Assembly: GCF_019748365.1 (NCBI RefSeq)
Contig: NZ_JAIEPN010000034.1
Span: forward strand, 1-44,593
Direction of reading: 5' to 3'
DNA length: 44,593 nt
Source of the DNA: Novosphingobium sp.
GTDB lineage: Bacteria > Pseudomonadota > Alphaproteobacteria > Sphingomonadales > Sphingomonadaceae
Part shown: in pieces, positions 23,247-36,112 of the stretch
Position numbering within the stretch: position 1 is the stretch's first letter
Layout: each line of letters begins with the position of its first letter
The notes under the pieces: generated by a model
What the model saw: only the letters and a program-made list of their open reading frames with translations
What the model was told of the DNA's origin: nothing
Databases searched by the model: none
Program-made: the position numbers and the translations under genes

Positions 23247-24755
23247 TCATCCCTCGCCCGAGAACAGTCCCGCAAACTGCCGCCGCAGCTCGGCTTTCAG
23301 TACCTTGCCCATGGCATTGCGCGGGAACTCGGGCACGATGCGGATCGCCTTGGGCTGTTTGAAGCGCGCCAGCTTCTCGCGCGCGACGGCCTCGATGGCG
23401 GCCGGCTCCAGATCGGGCCGCGCCGCCAGGACCACCGCGACCACGCCTTCGCCGAAATCGGGATGCGGCACGCCAATGATCGCAACGTCGCTCACCCCGT
23501 CGACTTCGGCGAGCACCATTTCAAGCTCGGCCGGATAGATGTTGAAGCCGCCCGAAATGATCAGGTCCTTGGACCGGCCCGCGATGGTCACGCGGCCCGT
23601 CTCGTCCTTGAAGCCCGTGTCCCCGGTCACGAAGAACCCGTCCGGCCCGATCGCCTCTGTGGTTGCCTCGGGCCGCCGCCAGTACCCGGCGCAGAGGTTC
23701 GGCCCCCGTATCTCGATCTCGCCGACTTCGCCCGGTGGCAGTTCGCTTCGTGCTTCCCCGCCGACGACGCGCAGTTCCACCCCCGGCAGCGGATAACCCA
23801 CCGTGCCGGGAATGCGGCCCTCCGGCGCATAGGGGTTCGAGGTGATCATCGCCGCCTCGGTCATGCCGTAGCGTTCCAGAATGCGGTGGCCGGTGCGCGC
23901 CTCGATCTCGGCAAAGACGGAAGGGAGCAGCGGCGCCGATCCGCAGATCATCAGGCGGATGCCCTGCACCGCGTCCCGCCCGAAATCCGCCCGTTCGAGC
24001 AACCGCGTGTAGAACGTTGGCACCCCCATGAACACGCTGACCGTGGGCAGCAGTGCGACGACTTTCGCCGCATCGAACTTGCCCATGAGATGCACCGTCG
24101 CCGCGCTGTAGAGCCCGAGATGGAGCGTCACGAACAGGCCATGCGCATGGAACAGCGGCAGGCTGTGGAGGATCGAGTCCGCATCCGAGAACTGCCACGT
24201 CTCATACAGCGCCGCGACGTTGGATGAGAGGTTGCGGTGCATCAGCATCGCGCCTTTGGGCCGCCCGGTCGTGCCCGAAGTGAAGAGGATCGCGGCCAGA
24301 TCGGTCTCGGTCATGACCTCGACGGCGAGATCAGGCTCCAGCCCCGCCGCGAGCGCGGGCAGCGAACCCGAACCATCCGGCTCCAGCGTCATCCGCTTTG
24401 GCGCGTCACCCTCCGGCACGGCCGTCGCGCTGCCATGCACCAGCAGCACCGGCTCCGCGTCCTCGATCAGCATGGCCAGCTCGCTCGCGGTATAGGCCGG
24501 GTTCACCGGCACCGCGATCGCGCCCGAGGCGAGCACGGCAAGATAGGTCAGCGCGAAAGCGGGCGAGTTCTCCGCCTTGATCATCACCCTGTCGCCGCGT
24601 GCTACGCCCAGCTGCGCCAGCGCCGCCCGGTAGCGCCCGATGGCGGCGGGCAACTCGCCGAAGGTGCAGACCGTCTCCCCCTGCCACAGCCATGCGGGCT
24701 TCGCCTCATGCCCGGCATGACGGCTGAGGAACACGGCAACGAGATTGGCATTCAT
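23247..24755 (-). CDS. Malonyl-CoA synthetase-like acyl-CoA ligase (MatB type)
   Basis: A 502-residue ANL-superfamily ligase. The ATP-binding motif FTSGTTGRPKG, the RYGMTEAAMITSNPY motif near the acyl site, GYPLPGVELRVV and the C-terminal lysine motif NAMGKVLK are present. The GMTE-x4-TSNPY block matches malonyl-CoA synthetases (MatB), which make malonyl-CoA from malonate, ATP and CoA. I chose the ATG at 24755 (MNANLVAVFLSRHAG) over a start 20 codons upstream. The gene lies 66 bp downstream of the purine operon, on the same strand, and convergent with the KAS III cluster. Malonate could come from an oxidative pyrimidine route or serve the condensing enzyme; neither is shown. Confidence 0.8.
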   Translation of the reverse strand: MNANLVAVFLSRHAGHEAKPAWLWQGETVCTFGELPAAIGRYRAALAQLGVARGDRVMIKAENSPAFALTYLAVLASGAIAVPVNPAYTASELAMLIEDAEPVLLVHGSATAVPEGDAPKRMTLEPDGSGSLPALAAGLEPDLAVEVMTETDLAAILFTSGTTGRPKGAMLMHRNLSSNVAALYETWQFSDADSILHSLPLFHAHGLFVTLHLGLYSAATVHLMGKFDAAKVVALLPTVSVFMGVPTFYTRLLERADFGRDAVQGIRLMICGSAPLLPSVFAEIEARTGHRILERYGMTEAAMITSNPYAPEGRIPGTVGYPLPGVELRVVGGEARSELPPGEVGEIEIRGPNLCAGYWRRPEATTEAIGPDGFFVTGDTGFKDETGRVTIAGRSKDLIISGGFNIYPAELEMVLAEVDGVSDVAIIGVPHPDFGEGVVAVVLAARPDLEPAAIEAVAREKLARFKQPKAIRIVPEFPRNAMGKVLKAELRRQFAGLFSGEG

Positions 24756-24821
24756 GGCTCGGCACTCTCCGGCAGGTCTAGCTCGCCCATAGAGCCGAGC
24801 AGCCCCGCACGCCAAGCCGGA

Positions 24822-28195
<3,374 letters not shown>

Positions 28196-28199
<4 letters not shown>

Positions 28200-29137
28200 G
28201 CCGCCACCGCGCGAACCGCCGCCCTCTGCGGCAATTGCAGCAACTGCGCCAGCAGCGCGACGGCGATCACATCCGGCTCCTTGCCCGTCACGCCCGGCAG
28301 GCCGATCGGACAAGTCAGCCGTCCCCGCGCCTCGGCGGAAACCCCGTCCCGCTCCAGCCGCGACAGGAACCGCGCGCGCTTGGTCTGCGAACCGATCAGC
28401 CCGGTAAACGCCAGCGCAGGCCGCCGCAGTGCCGCCAAGGTCAGCCGGTAATCAAGCGCATGATCGTGCGTGAGGATCACCAGCGCCGCCTCGTCCGGCG
28501 CCTCCGCCACGCATTGCTCGACCGCGTTCTCCGGCACCACCGTGACGCCTGCCACATCCCCAAAGACCGGCCGCGTATCGAACCAGGCCAGCCGCACCGG
28601 CAGCCCGCCCGCATGCCGCGCAATCGCTTGCCCCACATGCCCCGCCCCGAACAGCCAGAGCGGGCGCCGGAAACCGCCGATCACTTCGGCCAGCCGCGAA
28701 CCCTCGCCCGGCTTGTCGCCGCGCGCCGAAAGCGGCTTTGTCGGACCATCGCTGACATGCCGATCGATCCCACCGGCACGCAAAACGCTCACCAGCACGC
28801 GCCCCTCCGCTGCGTCGGCCAGCCAGCGCAGCGCCTCTGCGTCGACATGCTCGACCAGCAGCCGCACCCGCCCGCCGCAACACTGCCCCAGCAGCGGCCC
28901 GAGCGGATAGTCCTGCACGCGCCACGTGCCGGGCGCATGGCCCAGCACCGCGCGCGCCTGCTCCACCGCGCGGAATTCCAGCGATCCGCCACCAATCGTG
29001 CCGAAGAGCCCGTCTGCAGTCACCAGCATCCGCGTGCCAGCCCCGCGCGGCGCCGAGCCTTCGGTCGCGAGCACGCTCACCATCGCAACGGGCCCGGCCG
29101 CCGCGAGCCGCGCCAGATCATCCAGCCACCCGGTCAC
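28196..29137 (-). CDS. xdhC: Xanthine dehydrogenase accessory protein XdhC
   Basis: XdhC binds the molybdenum cofactor and helps insert its sulphurated form into xanthine dehydrogenase. The 313-residue product has the N-terminal XdhC/CoxI domain (SVLATEGSAPRGAGTRMLV, LFGTIGGGSLEF, QCCGGRV) and a C-terminal Rossmann-like XdhC domain (LWLFGAGHVGQAIARH, LTHDHALDYRL, FTGLIGSQTKRARF, CPIGLPGVTGK). The start is a GTG at 29137, four bases overlapping the xdhB stop. Confidence 0.92.
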
Positions 29138-31440
29138 ACGCGCATCCCCGCAATCGCGCGCAGCACCGCCTCGGGCGTTGCGGGCGCATCGAGCCTGGGC
29201 AGATCGCGCACGTCCGGCGCCGTCGCCGCAATTGCCGCCGAGATCGCGCAGAACACGGAGTTGGCCAGCATCAGCGGTGGCTCGCCCACCGCCTTGGATC
29301 GGTGGATCGTCGGCTTCACATTCTCGCCGTCCCACAAGTCGATGCGCATCCGCTTGGGCCGGTCCGAAGCCGTCGGCACCTTGTAGGTCGCGGGCGAGTG
29401 GTTGAGCAGCCGCCCCTTCGCGTCCCACTCCACCACTTCGGTCGTCAGCCAGCCCTGCCCCTGCACGAAGCCGCCCTCGATCTGCCCCCGGTCAATCGCC
29501 GGGTTGAGCGAGCGCCCCACGTCATGCAGGATATCGACGGCCAGCACCTTGTGCTCGCCGGTCAAGGTATCGACGACCACTTCCGAAACCGCCGCGCCAT
29601 AAGCGAAGTAATAGAACGGCCGCCCGCGGTGCGAGGCGCGGTCATATTCAATCTCGGGCGTTGCGTAGAAGCCGGTCGAGGACAGCGAAATTCGACCCAG
29701 CCATGCTTTCCGCGTCGCTTCCGCGAACGTCAGCCGCGCCGTGCCCGCAATCACACCCCCGGGCGTGAACATGACGTCATCCGCCGTGCAGCCAAACACT
29801 TGCGCCAGAAAGTCCGCCATCCGCGCCCGGATCGCCATGGCCGCGCGATACGCCGCCATGCCGTTGAGGTCCGCGCCGGAGGACGCCGCTGTCGCTGAGG
29901 TATTGGGCACCTTATCGGTCCGCGTCGCGGTGATCCGCACCGTGTCCGTGCCCACGCCGAACACATCCGCCACGATCTGCGCGATCTTGATGTGCAGGCC
30001 CTGCCCCATCTCGGTCCCGCCGTGGTTCGCCTGGATGGAACCGTCCGAATAGACATGGACCAGCGCGCCCGCCTGATTGAGGTGCGTCGTCGTAAAGCTG
30101 ATGCCGAACTTCACCGGCGTCAGCGCGATGCCTTTCTTGAGCACTGGCGAGCCCGCATTGAACGCCGCAATCGCCTCCCGCCTTGCGTCATAGCGCGCCG
30201 TTTCCCGAAGCCGCGCAATCATCTGCGGGGCAATATTATCCTCGATTGTCATGCCGTAGGGCGTCACGTCGCGCCCCGGCCCATAGAGGTTGCGCTGGCG
30301 CACCTCCAGCGGATCGAGCCCCAGCCGCGCCGCGACATGATCGCACACGCGCTCGATCGCCAGCATCCCCTGCGGCCCGCCAAAGCCCCGGAACGCCGTC
30401 GCCGAAACGGTGTTGGTCTTCAGCCGCTCCGAGAGGATCTCGACGTCCGGCAGGAAATAGCAATTGTCCGCATGGAACATCGTCCGGTCGTTGATCCCCG
30501 GCGAGAGGTCCATCGTCGCCCCGCAGCGCCCGCCGAAGCGCAGTTTCACCGCCGTCAGCCGCCCCTCGGCATCGTTGCCGATGTCATAGTCGACCTCGAA
30601 ATCGTGCCGCTTGCCGGTCGTGATCATATCGTCATCGCGGTCGCAGCGGAATTTCGCGGGCCGTCCGGTATGGTGAACCACCAGCGCGGCGGCGGCAGCA
30701 AACAGCGCCGCCTGGCTTTCCTTGCCGCCAAATGCCCCGCCCATGCGGCGCACTTCGACCGTTACGTCGGCGCTGCTCTTGCCCAGCAGATGCGCCACCA
30801 GATGCTGCACTTCGCTGGGATGCTGGCTGGACGAGACGACATGGATCTGCCCGTCCTCCCCCGGCCGCGCATGGGCGACCTGTCCTTCCAGATAGAAATG
30901 ATCCTGCGCGCCGATCTTGAGGCTACCCGAGAGCCGGTGCTCAGCCGCAGCGAGTGCACCCTCGGCATCGCCGCGCGCCATGCGCTGGTCCGCCTCGATC
31001 CGCGAACCCACCGCGCGCGCCTGTGCCACGGTAATCGCCGGCTCCAGCGGCTCGTAGATCACCTTGCCAAGCCGCGCCGCCTTGCGCGCCGCAAGACGCG
31101 TCTCGGCGGCGACCAGAAACACCGGCTGGCCATGGCTCACCACTTCGCCATCCGCCAGCACCCGGTCGTCATGCGCGATCGGGCCGACATTGTTCTCGCC
31201 GGGGATATCCGAGGCCGTATAGACCGCCACGACCCCCGGATAGGCCCGCACCGCTTCCAGATCGATGCAGACAATCCGCGCCCGCGCCTCGCTCGAAAGC
31301 CCGAAAGCGAGATGCAGCGTGCCCGGCAGTTCGGGCTCGTCGTCGACATAGCGCGCGAGCCCCGCCACATGGAGGTGCGCGCTGTCGTGCGGCAGCGCCG
31401 GCATGGCGGCTTCCGGCCAGAGCGGGTTCCCTTCCGCCAT
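29134..31440 (-). CDS. xdhB: Xanthine dehydrogenase molybdopterin subunit
   Basis: The large 768-residue subunit carries the molybdenum cofactor and oxidises hypoxanthine and xanthine to urate. Motifs in order: GQPVFLVAAET near the start, RMGGAFGGKESQ, AFRGFGGPQGMLAIE, GGTEMGQGLHIKIAQ, IDRGQIEGGFVQGQGW and near the C-terminus KAVGEPPLMLANS with the catalytic glutamate (GEPP). The ATG at 31440 overlaps the xdhA stop by one base. It forms the classic xdhABC cassette with its neighbours. Confidence 0.95.
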   Translation of the reverse strand: MAEGNPLWPEAAMPALPHDSAHLHVAGLARYVDDEPELPGTLHLAFGLSSEARARIVCIDLEAVRAYPGVVAVYTASDIPGENNVGPIAHDDRVLADGEVVSHGQPVFLVAAETRLAARKAARLGKVIYEPLEPAITVAQARAVGSRIEADQRMARGDAEGALAAAEHRLSGSLKIGAQDHFYLEGQVAHARPGEDGQIHVVSSSQHPSEVQHLVAHLLGKSSADVTVEVRRMGGAFGGKESQAALFAAAAALVVHHTGRPAKFRCDRDDDMITTGKRHDFEVDYDIGNDAEGRLTAVKLRFGGRCGATMDLSPGINDRTMFHADNCYFLPDVEILSERLKTNTVSATAFRGFGGPQGMLAIERVCDHVAARLGLDPLEVRQRNLYGPGRDVTPYGMTIEDNIAPQMIARLRETARYDARREAIAAFNAGSPVLKKGIALTPVKFGISFTTTHLNQAGALVHVYSDGSIQANHGGTEMGQGLHIKIAQIVADVFGVGTDTVRITATRTDKVPNTSATAASSGADLNGMAAYRAAMAIRARMADFLAQVFGCTADDVMFTPGGVIAGTARLTFAEATRKAWLGRISLSSTGFYATPEIEYDRASHRGRPFYYFAYGAAVSEVVVDTLTGEHKVLAVDILHDVGRSLNPAIDRGQIEGGFVQGQGWLTTEVVEWDAKGRLLNHSPATYKVPTASDRPKRMRIDLWDGENVKPTIHRSKAVGEPPLMLANSVFCAISAAIAATAPDVRDLPRLDAPATPEAVLRAIAGMRV

Positions 31441-32861
31441 CAGCAGGCCTCCACATCAAGCACAGAGGTGGCGACACCTTGCTCGCGGTGCCACAGCCGC
31501 CAGAGCAAGGCCGAAGCCGCCTCGATGCGGTAGGCCGCCGTACCGCGCACATCGGTCAGCGGGCTGAAGTCGCCCCTGAGCGCCTCGGCCGCCGCCGCAA
31601 TCGTCGCCTCGTTGAAGGGCTGGCCCAGCAAGGCCGCCTCGCACCCGGCGGCCCGCCGGGGTGTCGCCGCCATGCCGCCAAAGGCCACCCGCGCCGCCGC
31701 GATTGTCCCTCCCTCCACGGTCAACGCGAAAGCACCCAGAACCGCCGAAATATCGCTGTCAAACCGCCGCGAAAGCTTGGAAACATGCACCACGCTACCC
31801 GCGCCGGGACGCGGCACGAACACGCTTTCGACAAATTCGCCCGGCCGCCGGTCCTGCTTCCCGTAATCCAGGAAGTAATCCTCAAGCGGCATCGTCCGCC
31901 GCCCCGCATCAGACCGCAGCGTCAGTTCCGCCCCCAGCGCAATCAGCGCCGGCGGCCCGTCACCGATGGGCGAACCATTGGCGATGTTGCCGCAAACCGT
32001 GGCCGAGGAGCGCACCTGCAAGCCACCGATCCGCCGCACCAGTTCGCCAAGGTCCGGATGCAGCCGTGCCAGCGCCCCATGCGCCTCGGCATAACGCACC
32101 CCGGCGCCGAGCCGGACGCCCTCCGCCGTCTCCTCGATGGCCTTGAGGTCCGCCACATCGCCGATGAACACGAGGGTATCCAGATCGCGCAGCCCCTTGG
32201 TCACCCATAGGCCCACATCGGTCGCGCCTGCCACGATCCGCGCCTCTGGATGGGCGGCCAGAACTTCCACCAGTTCGTCCGAAGAACCCGGCACAAACCA
32301 CTGCCTTCTCTCGAAAATCCCGCTGGCCATGCTATCGCCTGCTAGGGTAGCCAGCCCCGCTGCCACGGCACCATCATCCTGCGCGAGCCTCGGCACTGCC
32401 TCTCCGGCCTCGAGGATCGGACCATAGCCCGTACAGCGGCACAAGTTCCCGGCAATCGCATCCGCCATCGGCAATTCGCTCCCCAGCGCTCCGATCGCGC
32501 GCCCATGGAGCGACATCACGAACCCCGGCGTGCAAAACCCGCACTGCGAGCTGCCATTGGCCGCCATGCACGCCTGCAGCGGATTCAGCCTCCCGCCCGC
32601 CGCAAGGCTCTCCACCGTCATCACCGCCTTGCCATGGACCATCGGCAGAAACAGGATGCAGGCATTCACCGCGCGCCACTTCACTGCGCCATTGGCCGCC
32701 TCGCCGACCAGCACCGTGCAGGCCCCGCAATCGCCTTCAGCGCAGCCTTCCTTGGTTCCGGTCCGGCGCAAGGGTCCACGCAGCGTTTCCAGCAGCGTGC
32801 CGGTCGGATCAGGCTCGGCCAGGTCCACCACTTCGCCATCGAGCAGGAAGCGCACCCCCAC
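31440..32861 (-). CDS. xdhA: Xanthine dehydrogenase iron-sulfur/FAD subunit
   Basis: The 473-residue small subunit carries two [2Fe-2S] clusters and FAD, and passes electrons from XdhB to NAD+. The first cluster is bound by C40, C45, C48 and C68 (GCAEGDCGACTV); the second by C107, C110, C141, C143 (QCGFCTPGF and NLCRCTGYGP). The FAD-binding domain begins near residue 200 with IVAGATDVGLWVTKGL and ATVCGNIANGSPIGD. The start is a GTG at 32861, three bases after the uraH stop. Confidence 0.95.
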   Translation of the reverse strand: MGVRFLLDGEVVDLAEPDPTGTLLETLRGPLRRTGTKEGCAEGDCGACTVLVGEAANGAVKWRAVNACILFLPMVHGKAVMTVESLAAGGRLNPLQACMAANGSSQCGFCTPGFVMSLHGRAIGALGSELPMADAIAGNLCRCTGYGPILEAGEAVPRLAQDDGAVAAGLATLAGDSMASGIFERRQWFVPGSSDELVEVLAAHPEARIVAGATDVGLWVTKGLRDLDTLVFIGDVADLKAIEETAEGVRLGAGVRYAEAHGALARLHPDLGELVRRIGGLQVRSSATVCGNIANGSPIGDGPPALIALGAELTLRSDAGRRTMPLEDYFLDYGKQDRRPGEFVESVFVPRPGAGSVVHVSKLSRRFDSDISAVLGAFALTVEGGTIAAARVAFGGMAATPRRAAGCEAALLGQPFNEATIAAAAEALRGDFSPLTDVRGTAAYRIEAASALLWRLWHREQGVATSVLDVEAC

Positions 32862-32864
32862 GGC

Positions 32865-33209
32865 TCAGCTCCCCCGATAGGTCGAATAGGCAAAGGGCGA
32901 GACGAGCAGTGGCACATGATAGTGCCCCCCTCCTGACTCTGGAGCGTCCGAAACCCCGAACGCGATCCGAACATCGCCCAGAAACGGCGGATCGGGCAGC
33001 GCCACGCCCTCGCCTGCGAAATACTCAGCAACTGCAAAGGTCAGCGCATAGCGTCCCGGTGTCAGCTCGGGCAGGCCCGGGCAACGCCCATCGGCATTGG
33101 TTTCCCCGGCGAACAGCGCTTCGCCGTCCGCATCCTCAAGCCAGAGCTGCATCCCCGCCGCCGGCTTGCCGTGCATGGTATCGAGCACATGGGTCGAAAG
33201 GGTCGTCAT
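32865..33209 (-). CDS. uraH: 5-hydroxyisourate hydrolase (transthyretin-like)
   Basis: This tetrameric enzyme opens 5-hydroxyisourate to OHCU. The 114-residue product has THVLDTMHGKPAAG at the N-terminus and the diagnostic C-terminal tetrapeptide YRGS, which supplies active-site residues and distinguishes HIU hydrolase from transthyretin. HYHVPLLVSPF precedes it. The ATG at 33209 overlaps the urate oxidase stop by 4 nt. It has no signal peptide, so it acts in the cytoplasm. Confidence 0.95.
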   Translation of the reverse strand: MTTLSTHVLDTMHGKPAAGMQLWLEDADGEALFAGETNADGRCPGLPELTPGRYALTFAVAEYFAGEGVALPDPPFLGDVRIAFGVSDAPESGGGHYHVPLLVSPFAYSTYRGS

Positions 33210-34399
33210 TTCGAAGCTCCTGCGGCAATCCAGCGGCCCAGCATGTCGCGTTCGGCCCGGGTCATGCCGGTGGTGTTGCCCAGCGGCATGATCTCGGCAT
33301 CGACCGCCACCTTCTGCACCCGCGATGCAAACTGGCGGGCCTCGGCCTCGGTCTCCAGCATCACTCCCAGCGGCGGCGCGCTGACCAGATCGCTGGTCGG
33401 CTTTGCGGCATGGCAACTCGTGCAGTGCTTGGCGAAGATCGGCTGCACGCTCGCCCAATCGGCCGGGCCCGCCACAGCGCTTTCCGCCCGCACCGGCAGC
33501 GTCGCCTTCTCCGCCGAAACATAGGTCACGCTCACCAGCGCCAGCACGGCGGCGACCGCCATGGCCTTTGCGGTCGGCTGGCCGCGGTGCCGCAAGTTGA
33601 ACACATGCCGCACCGCGACTCCGGTCAGCCCCAGCAGCGCCAGGACCAGCCAGGGCCGCGCTGCGCCGAAGGTCATCGCGTAGTGGTGGCTGATCATCAC
33701 GAACAGCACCGGCAGGGTCATGTAGTTGTTGTGGAGCGAGCGGCTCTTCGCCGCCTTGCCCAGCGCCGGATCGGGCACTTCGCCCTTGACCAGCGCGGCC
33801 ACCACCTTGCGCTGGTTGGGGATGATCACGAAGAACACGTTCCCCACCATCGCCGTGCCGATCATCGCGCCGACATGGAGGTAGGCCCCGCGCGCGCTGA
33901 ACACCTGATCGAGCCCGAAGGCCGCTGCAACCAGCACCGCAAACCACGCCGCGCCCAGCGTGCGGTCATCGCGCCCCAGCGGCGAACGACACAGGCCATC
34001 ATAGACCAGCCAGCCACCGACCAGCACCGCCGCCCCGATGCCGGATGCCTGCAGAGGCGTCAGCGCCGCCTTGGCCGGGTCGATCAGGAAGCTCGCCGCG
34101 CCGACCCAATAAACGAGCGCCAGCAGCAGGAAGCCCGTCACCCAGGTGGTGTAGGCCTCCCATTTGAACCAGTGCAGGTCCTCGGGCATCTGGCTCGGCG
34201 CGACCTGATACTTCTGCTTGTGGTAGAACCCGCCGCCGTGGACCGACCAAACCTCGCCCGAGGCCTCGCCGGACTTCGGCGGCACCAGATGGTTGTCGAG
34301 CCATACGAAGTAGAACGAGGAACCAATCCACGCGATGCCGGCCGTCAGATGGAACCAGCGGATCGCCAGATTCAGCCATTCGGCCCAATCGATCATCAT
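33206..34399 (-). CDS. puuD: Membrane urate oxidase with cytochrome c domain (PuuD)
   Basis: PuuD is a membrane urate oxidase that oxidises urate to 5-hydroxyisourate and passes electrons to its own C-terminal cytochrome c, feeding respiration instead of making hydrogen peroxide. The 397-residue product has about eight helices with conserved histidines (FHLTAGIAWIGSSFYF, NYMTLPVLFVMISHHY) and a cytochrome c domain with heme motif C326-T-S-C329-H330. Met of AEIMPLGN is a likely sixth ligand. The start ATG at 34399 overlaps the uraD stop by 4 nt. Confidence 0.92.
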   Translation of the reverse strand: MMIDWAEWLNLAIRWFHLTAGIAWIGSSFYFVWLDNHLVPPKSGEASGEVWSVHGGGFYHKQKYQVAPSQMPEDLHWFKWEAYTTWVTGFLLLALVYWVGAASFLIDPAKAALTPLQASGIGAAVLVGGWLVYDGLCRSPLGRDDRTLGAAWFAVLVAAAFGLDQVFSARGAYLHVGAMIGTAMVGNVFFVIIPNQRKVVAALVKGEVPDPALGKAAKSRSLHNNYMTLPVLFVMISHHYAMTFGAARPWLVLALLGLTGVAVRHVFNLRHRGQPTAKAMAVAAVLALVSVTYVSAEKATLPVRAESAVAGPADWASVQPIFAKHCTSCHAAKPTSDLVSAPPLGVMLETEAEARQFASRVQKVAVDAEIMPLGNTTGMTRAERDMLGRWIAAGASK

Positions 34400-34836
34400 C
34401 GCGCGTCCTCCAGACGGAGGCGAACGATCTCGCCGATCTGCGCGATGGCCGTCGCAATCTCGGTTTCGCGGTCATTCACCAGCCGGGCTTTCATCGCGGC
34501 CAGAATCCCCGCCTTGTCGGTTAGCCGCACGCAGATGATGAAGGGAAAGCCGAAACGCTCGCGATAGGCCGCATTCAGCGCATGGAACCGCGCGAATTCC
34601 GCCTCGCTCAGCCGGTCCAGCCCCGCGCTTGCCTGCTCCGCCGCCGAAGCCTCGGTCAGCGTCCGGTCGATCGCTGCCTTGCCCGCCAGTTCCGGATGCG
34701 CGCGGATCAGCGCCAGTTGCTCTTCAGGCGTTGCCGCATGGACCACCGCCATCAGGTCCGCATGCCGATCCCCGCTCGAAGGCAGGGCATCCGCGCGCGC
34801 CTCGATCCACGGGCTATGCTCGAACAGCGCCGTCAC
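34396..34836 (-). CDS. uraD: OHCU decarboxylase
   Basis: UraD decarboxylates OHCU to S-allantoin. The 146-residue product carries the catalytic His region RAHPELAGKAA and the ALNAAYRERFGFPFIICV block, with RxxNDRETEIATA near the C-terminus. It starts at FEHSPWIEARA, about 20 residues later than usual. An in-frame TGA five codons upstream of the GTG at 34836 blocks extension, so the N-terminus is truly short; the missing part is a helix away from the active site. It overlaps hpxZ and puuD by 4 nt each. Confidence 0.9.
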   Translation of the reverse strand: MTALFEHSPWIEARADALPSSGDRHADLMAVVHAATPEEQLALIRAHPELAGKAAIDRTLTEASAAEQASAGLDRLSEAEFARFHALNAAYRERFGFPFIICVRLTDKAGILAAMKARLVNDRETEIATAIAQIGEIVRLRLEDAR

Positions 34837-35213
34837 GACGTCACCCCCTCAAGGCTCACATGCGCGGAAACGACCTTCCAGCCGTCCGCAAACTTCACCC
34901 AGCTCTGGCTCTGCCGCCCGCGCCGGTCCGAACCCTCGCGAAAGAACTCCGCGTCCGCCGTGGCAAAGGCATCACCGTAGACGGTGATCGCCACACGACC
35001 CAGCCGCCGCTGCGGCGAACCGCCGCGCCCTTTGCGGAACTCGCGGATGGCTTCGATGCCCCACAGCACCTCGCCCACGCCGAAGCGGTTGGTCGTCGGC
35101 GCATCGTGGAACAGCGCATCCATCGCCGGCAGATCGTCCGCCATCAGCGCGCGCTCGTACTCGGCGAAGGCTGCCGTCACTTCGGCCAGCAACACGGCAT
35201 CGTTCACCTTCAT
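34833..35213 (-). CDS. hpxZ: HpxZ/AtzH-like protein (NTF2-like fold)
   Basis: A 126-residue protein of the DUF3225/AtzH type with an NTF2/SnoaL-like fold. TTNRFGVGEVLWGIEAIREFRKGR is the family signature, with a closing QSQSWVKFADGWKVVSAHVS. AtzH and HpxZ are linked to amidases of the AtzE/HpxY type, and the family's exact role is not settled. The operon has both HpxY and HpxW homologues, which supports the HpxZ name. ATG at 35213 (MKVNDAVLLAEV) overlaps the puuE stop by 4 nt. Confidence 0.85.
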   Translation of the reverse strand: MKVNDAVLLAEVTAAFAEYERALMADDLPAMDALFHDAPTTNRFGVGEVLWGIEAIREFRKGRGGSPQRRLGRVAITVYGDAFATADAEFFREGSDRRGRQSQSWVKFADGWKVVSAHVSLEGVTS

Positions 35214-36112
35214 GCCGCCAACTCCGGACAAGGATGCTCCGCCGCCCAGTGCCGCGCGATATCGATCCGCCGGGCAATCCAGGCATCCCCGCTCGCCAGC
35301 ACATGATCGACAAACCGCGCCACCGCCCGCGCCCGGCCCGGACGGCCGGCAATACGGCCATGGAGGCCGATCGACATCATCCGTCCGCCTTCCTCGCGCA
35401 ATTGCTCGAAAGTATCGCGCAAGTACCTGAAAAACTGCTCGCCTTCGGTAAAGCCATTGAGCGCCACGATCTTCATGTCGTTGGCATCGAGCGAGTACGG
35501 CACGATCAGCTGGGGCCCGCCATGCCGCCGGTCCCAGTACGGCAAGTCATCGGCATAGCTGTCCGCATCGTAGAGAAAGCCGCCCTCCTCCACCACCAGC
35601 CGCGCCGTGTTCGGCGAGGTTCGCCCCTGATACCAGCCCAGCGGGCGCGCGCCGGTCAGTTCGGTGTGCAGCGCGATGGCCTTGGCGATATGCTCGCGCT
35701 CCATCTCTTCCGGCACATACTGGTAATCGATCCAGCGATACCCATGGCTCGCCACTTCCCAATCGGCCTTCAGCATCGCCTCAACCGCGGCAGGGTTCAT
35801 CGCCATCGCCGCTGCCACGCCGAACACCGTCACCGGCACGCCGCGCTCGGTGAACAGCCGGTGCAGCCGCCAGAACCCGGCGCGGCTCCCGTATTCATAG
35901 AGGCTTTCCATCGCCATCGCGCGGGCGGGATGGCTTGCCGCGCCGACCATTTCAGAAAGGAACGCCTCGCTGCCCTTATCCCCATTGAGGACCGAGTTCT
36001 CCGCGCCTTCCTCGTAGTTGATCACGAATTGCACGGCGACCCTGGCCCCGCCCGGCCAGCGTACCTCGGGCGGCGTCGCGCCATAGCCGACGAGATCGCG
36101 CGGGCTGTTCAT
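35210..36112 (-). CDS. puuE: Allantoinase PuuE (polysaccharide deacetylase-like)
   Basis: PuuE hydrolyses allantoin to allantoate. It is a cofactor-independent member of the polysaccharide-deacetylase fold, unrelated to metal-dependent allantoinase AllB. The 300-residue product has VQFVINYEEGAENSVLNGD near the start, YEYGSRAGFWRLHRLF, VASHGYRWIDYQYVPEE, GWYQGRTSPNTARLV and MSIGLHGRIAGRPGR, all typical of PuuE. ATG at 36112 (MNSPRDLVGYG) overlaps the pucG stop by 4 nt. Confidence 0.94.
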   Translation of the reverse strand: MNSPRDLVGYGATPPEVRWPGGARVAVQFVINYEEGAENSVLNGDKGSEAFLSEMVGAASHPARAMAMESLYEYGSRAGFWRLHRLFTERGVPVTVFGVAAAMAMNPAAVEAMLKADWEVASHGYRWIDYQYVPEEMEREHIAKAIALHTELTGARPLGWYQGRTSPNTARLVVEEGGFLYDADSYADDLPYWDRRHGGPQLIVPYSLDANDMKIVALNGFTEGEQFFRYLRDTFEQLREEGGRMMSIGLHGRIAGRPGRARAVARFVDHVLASGDAWIARRIDIARHWAAEHPCPELAA

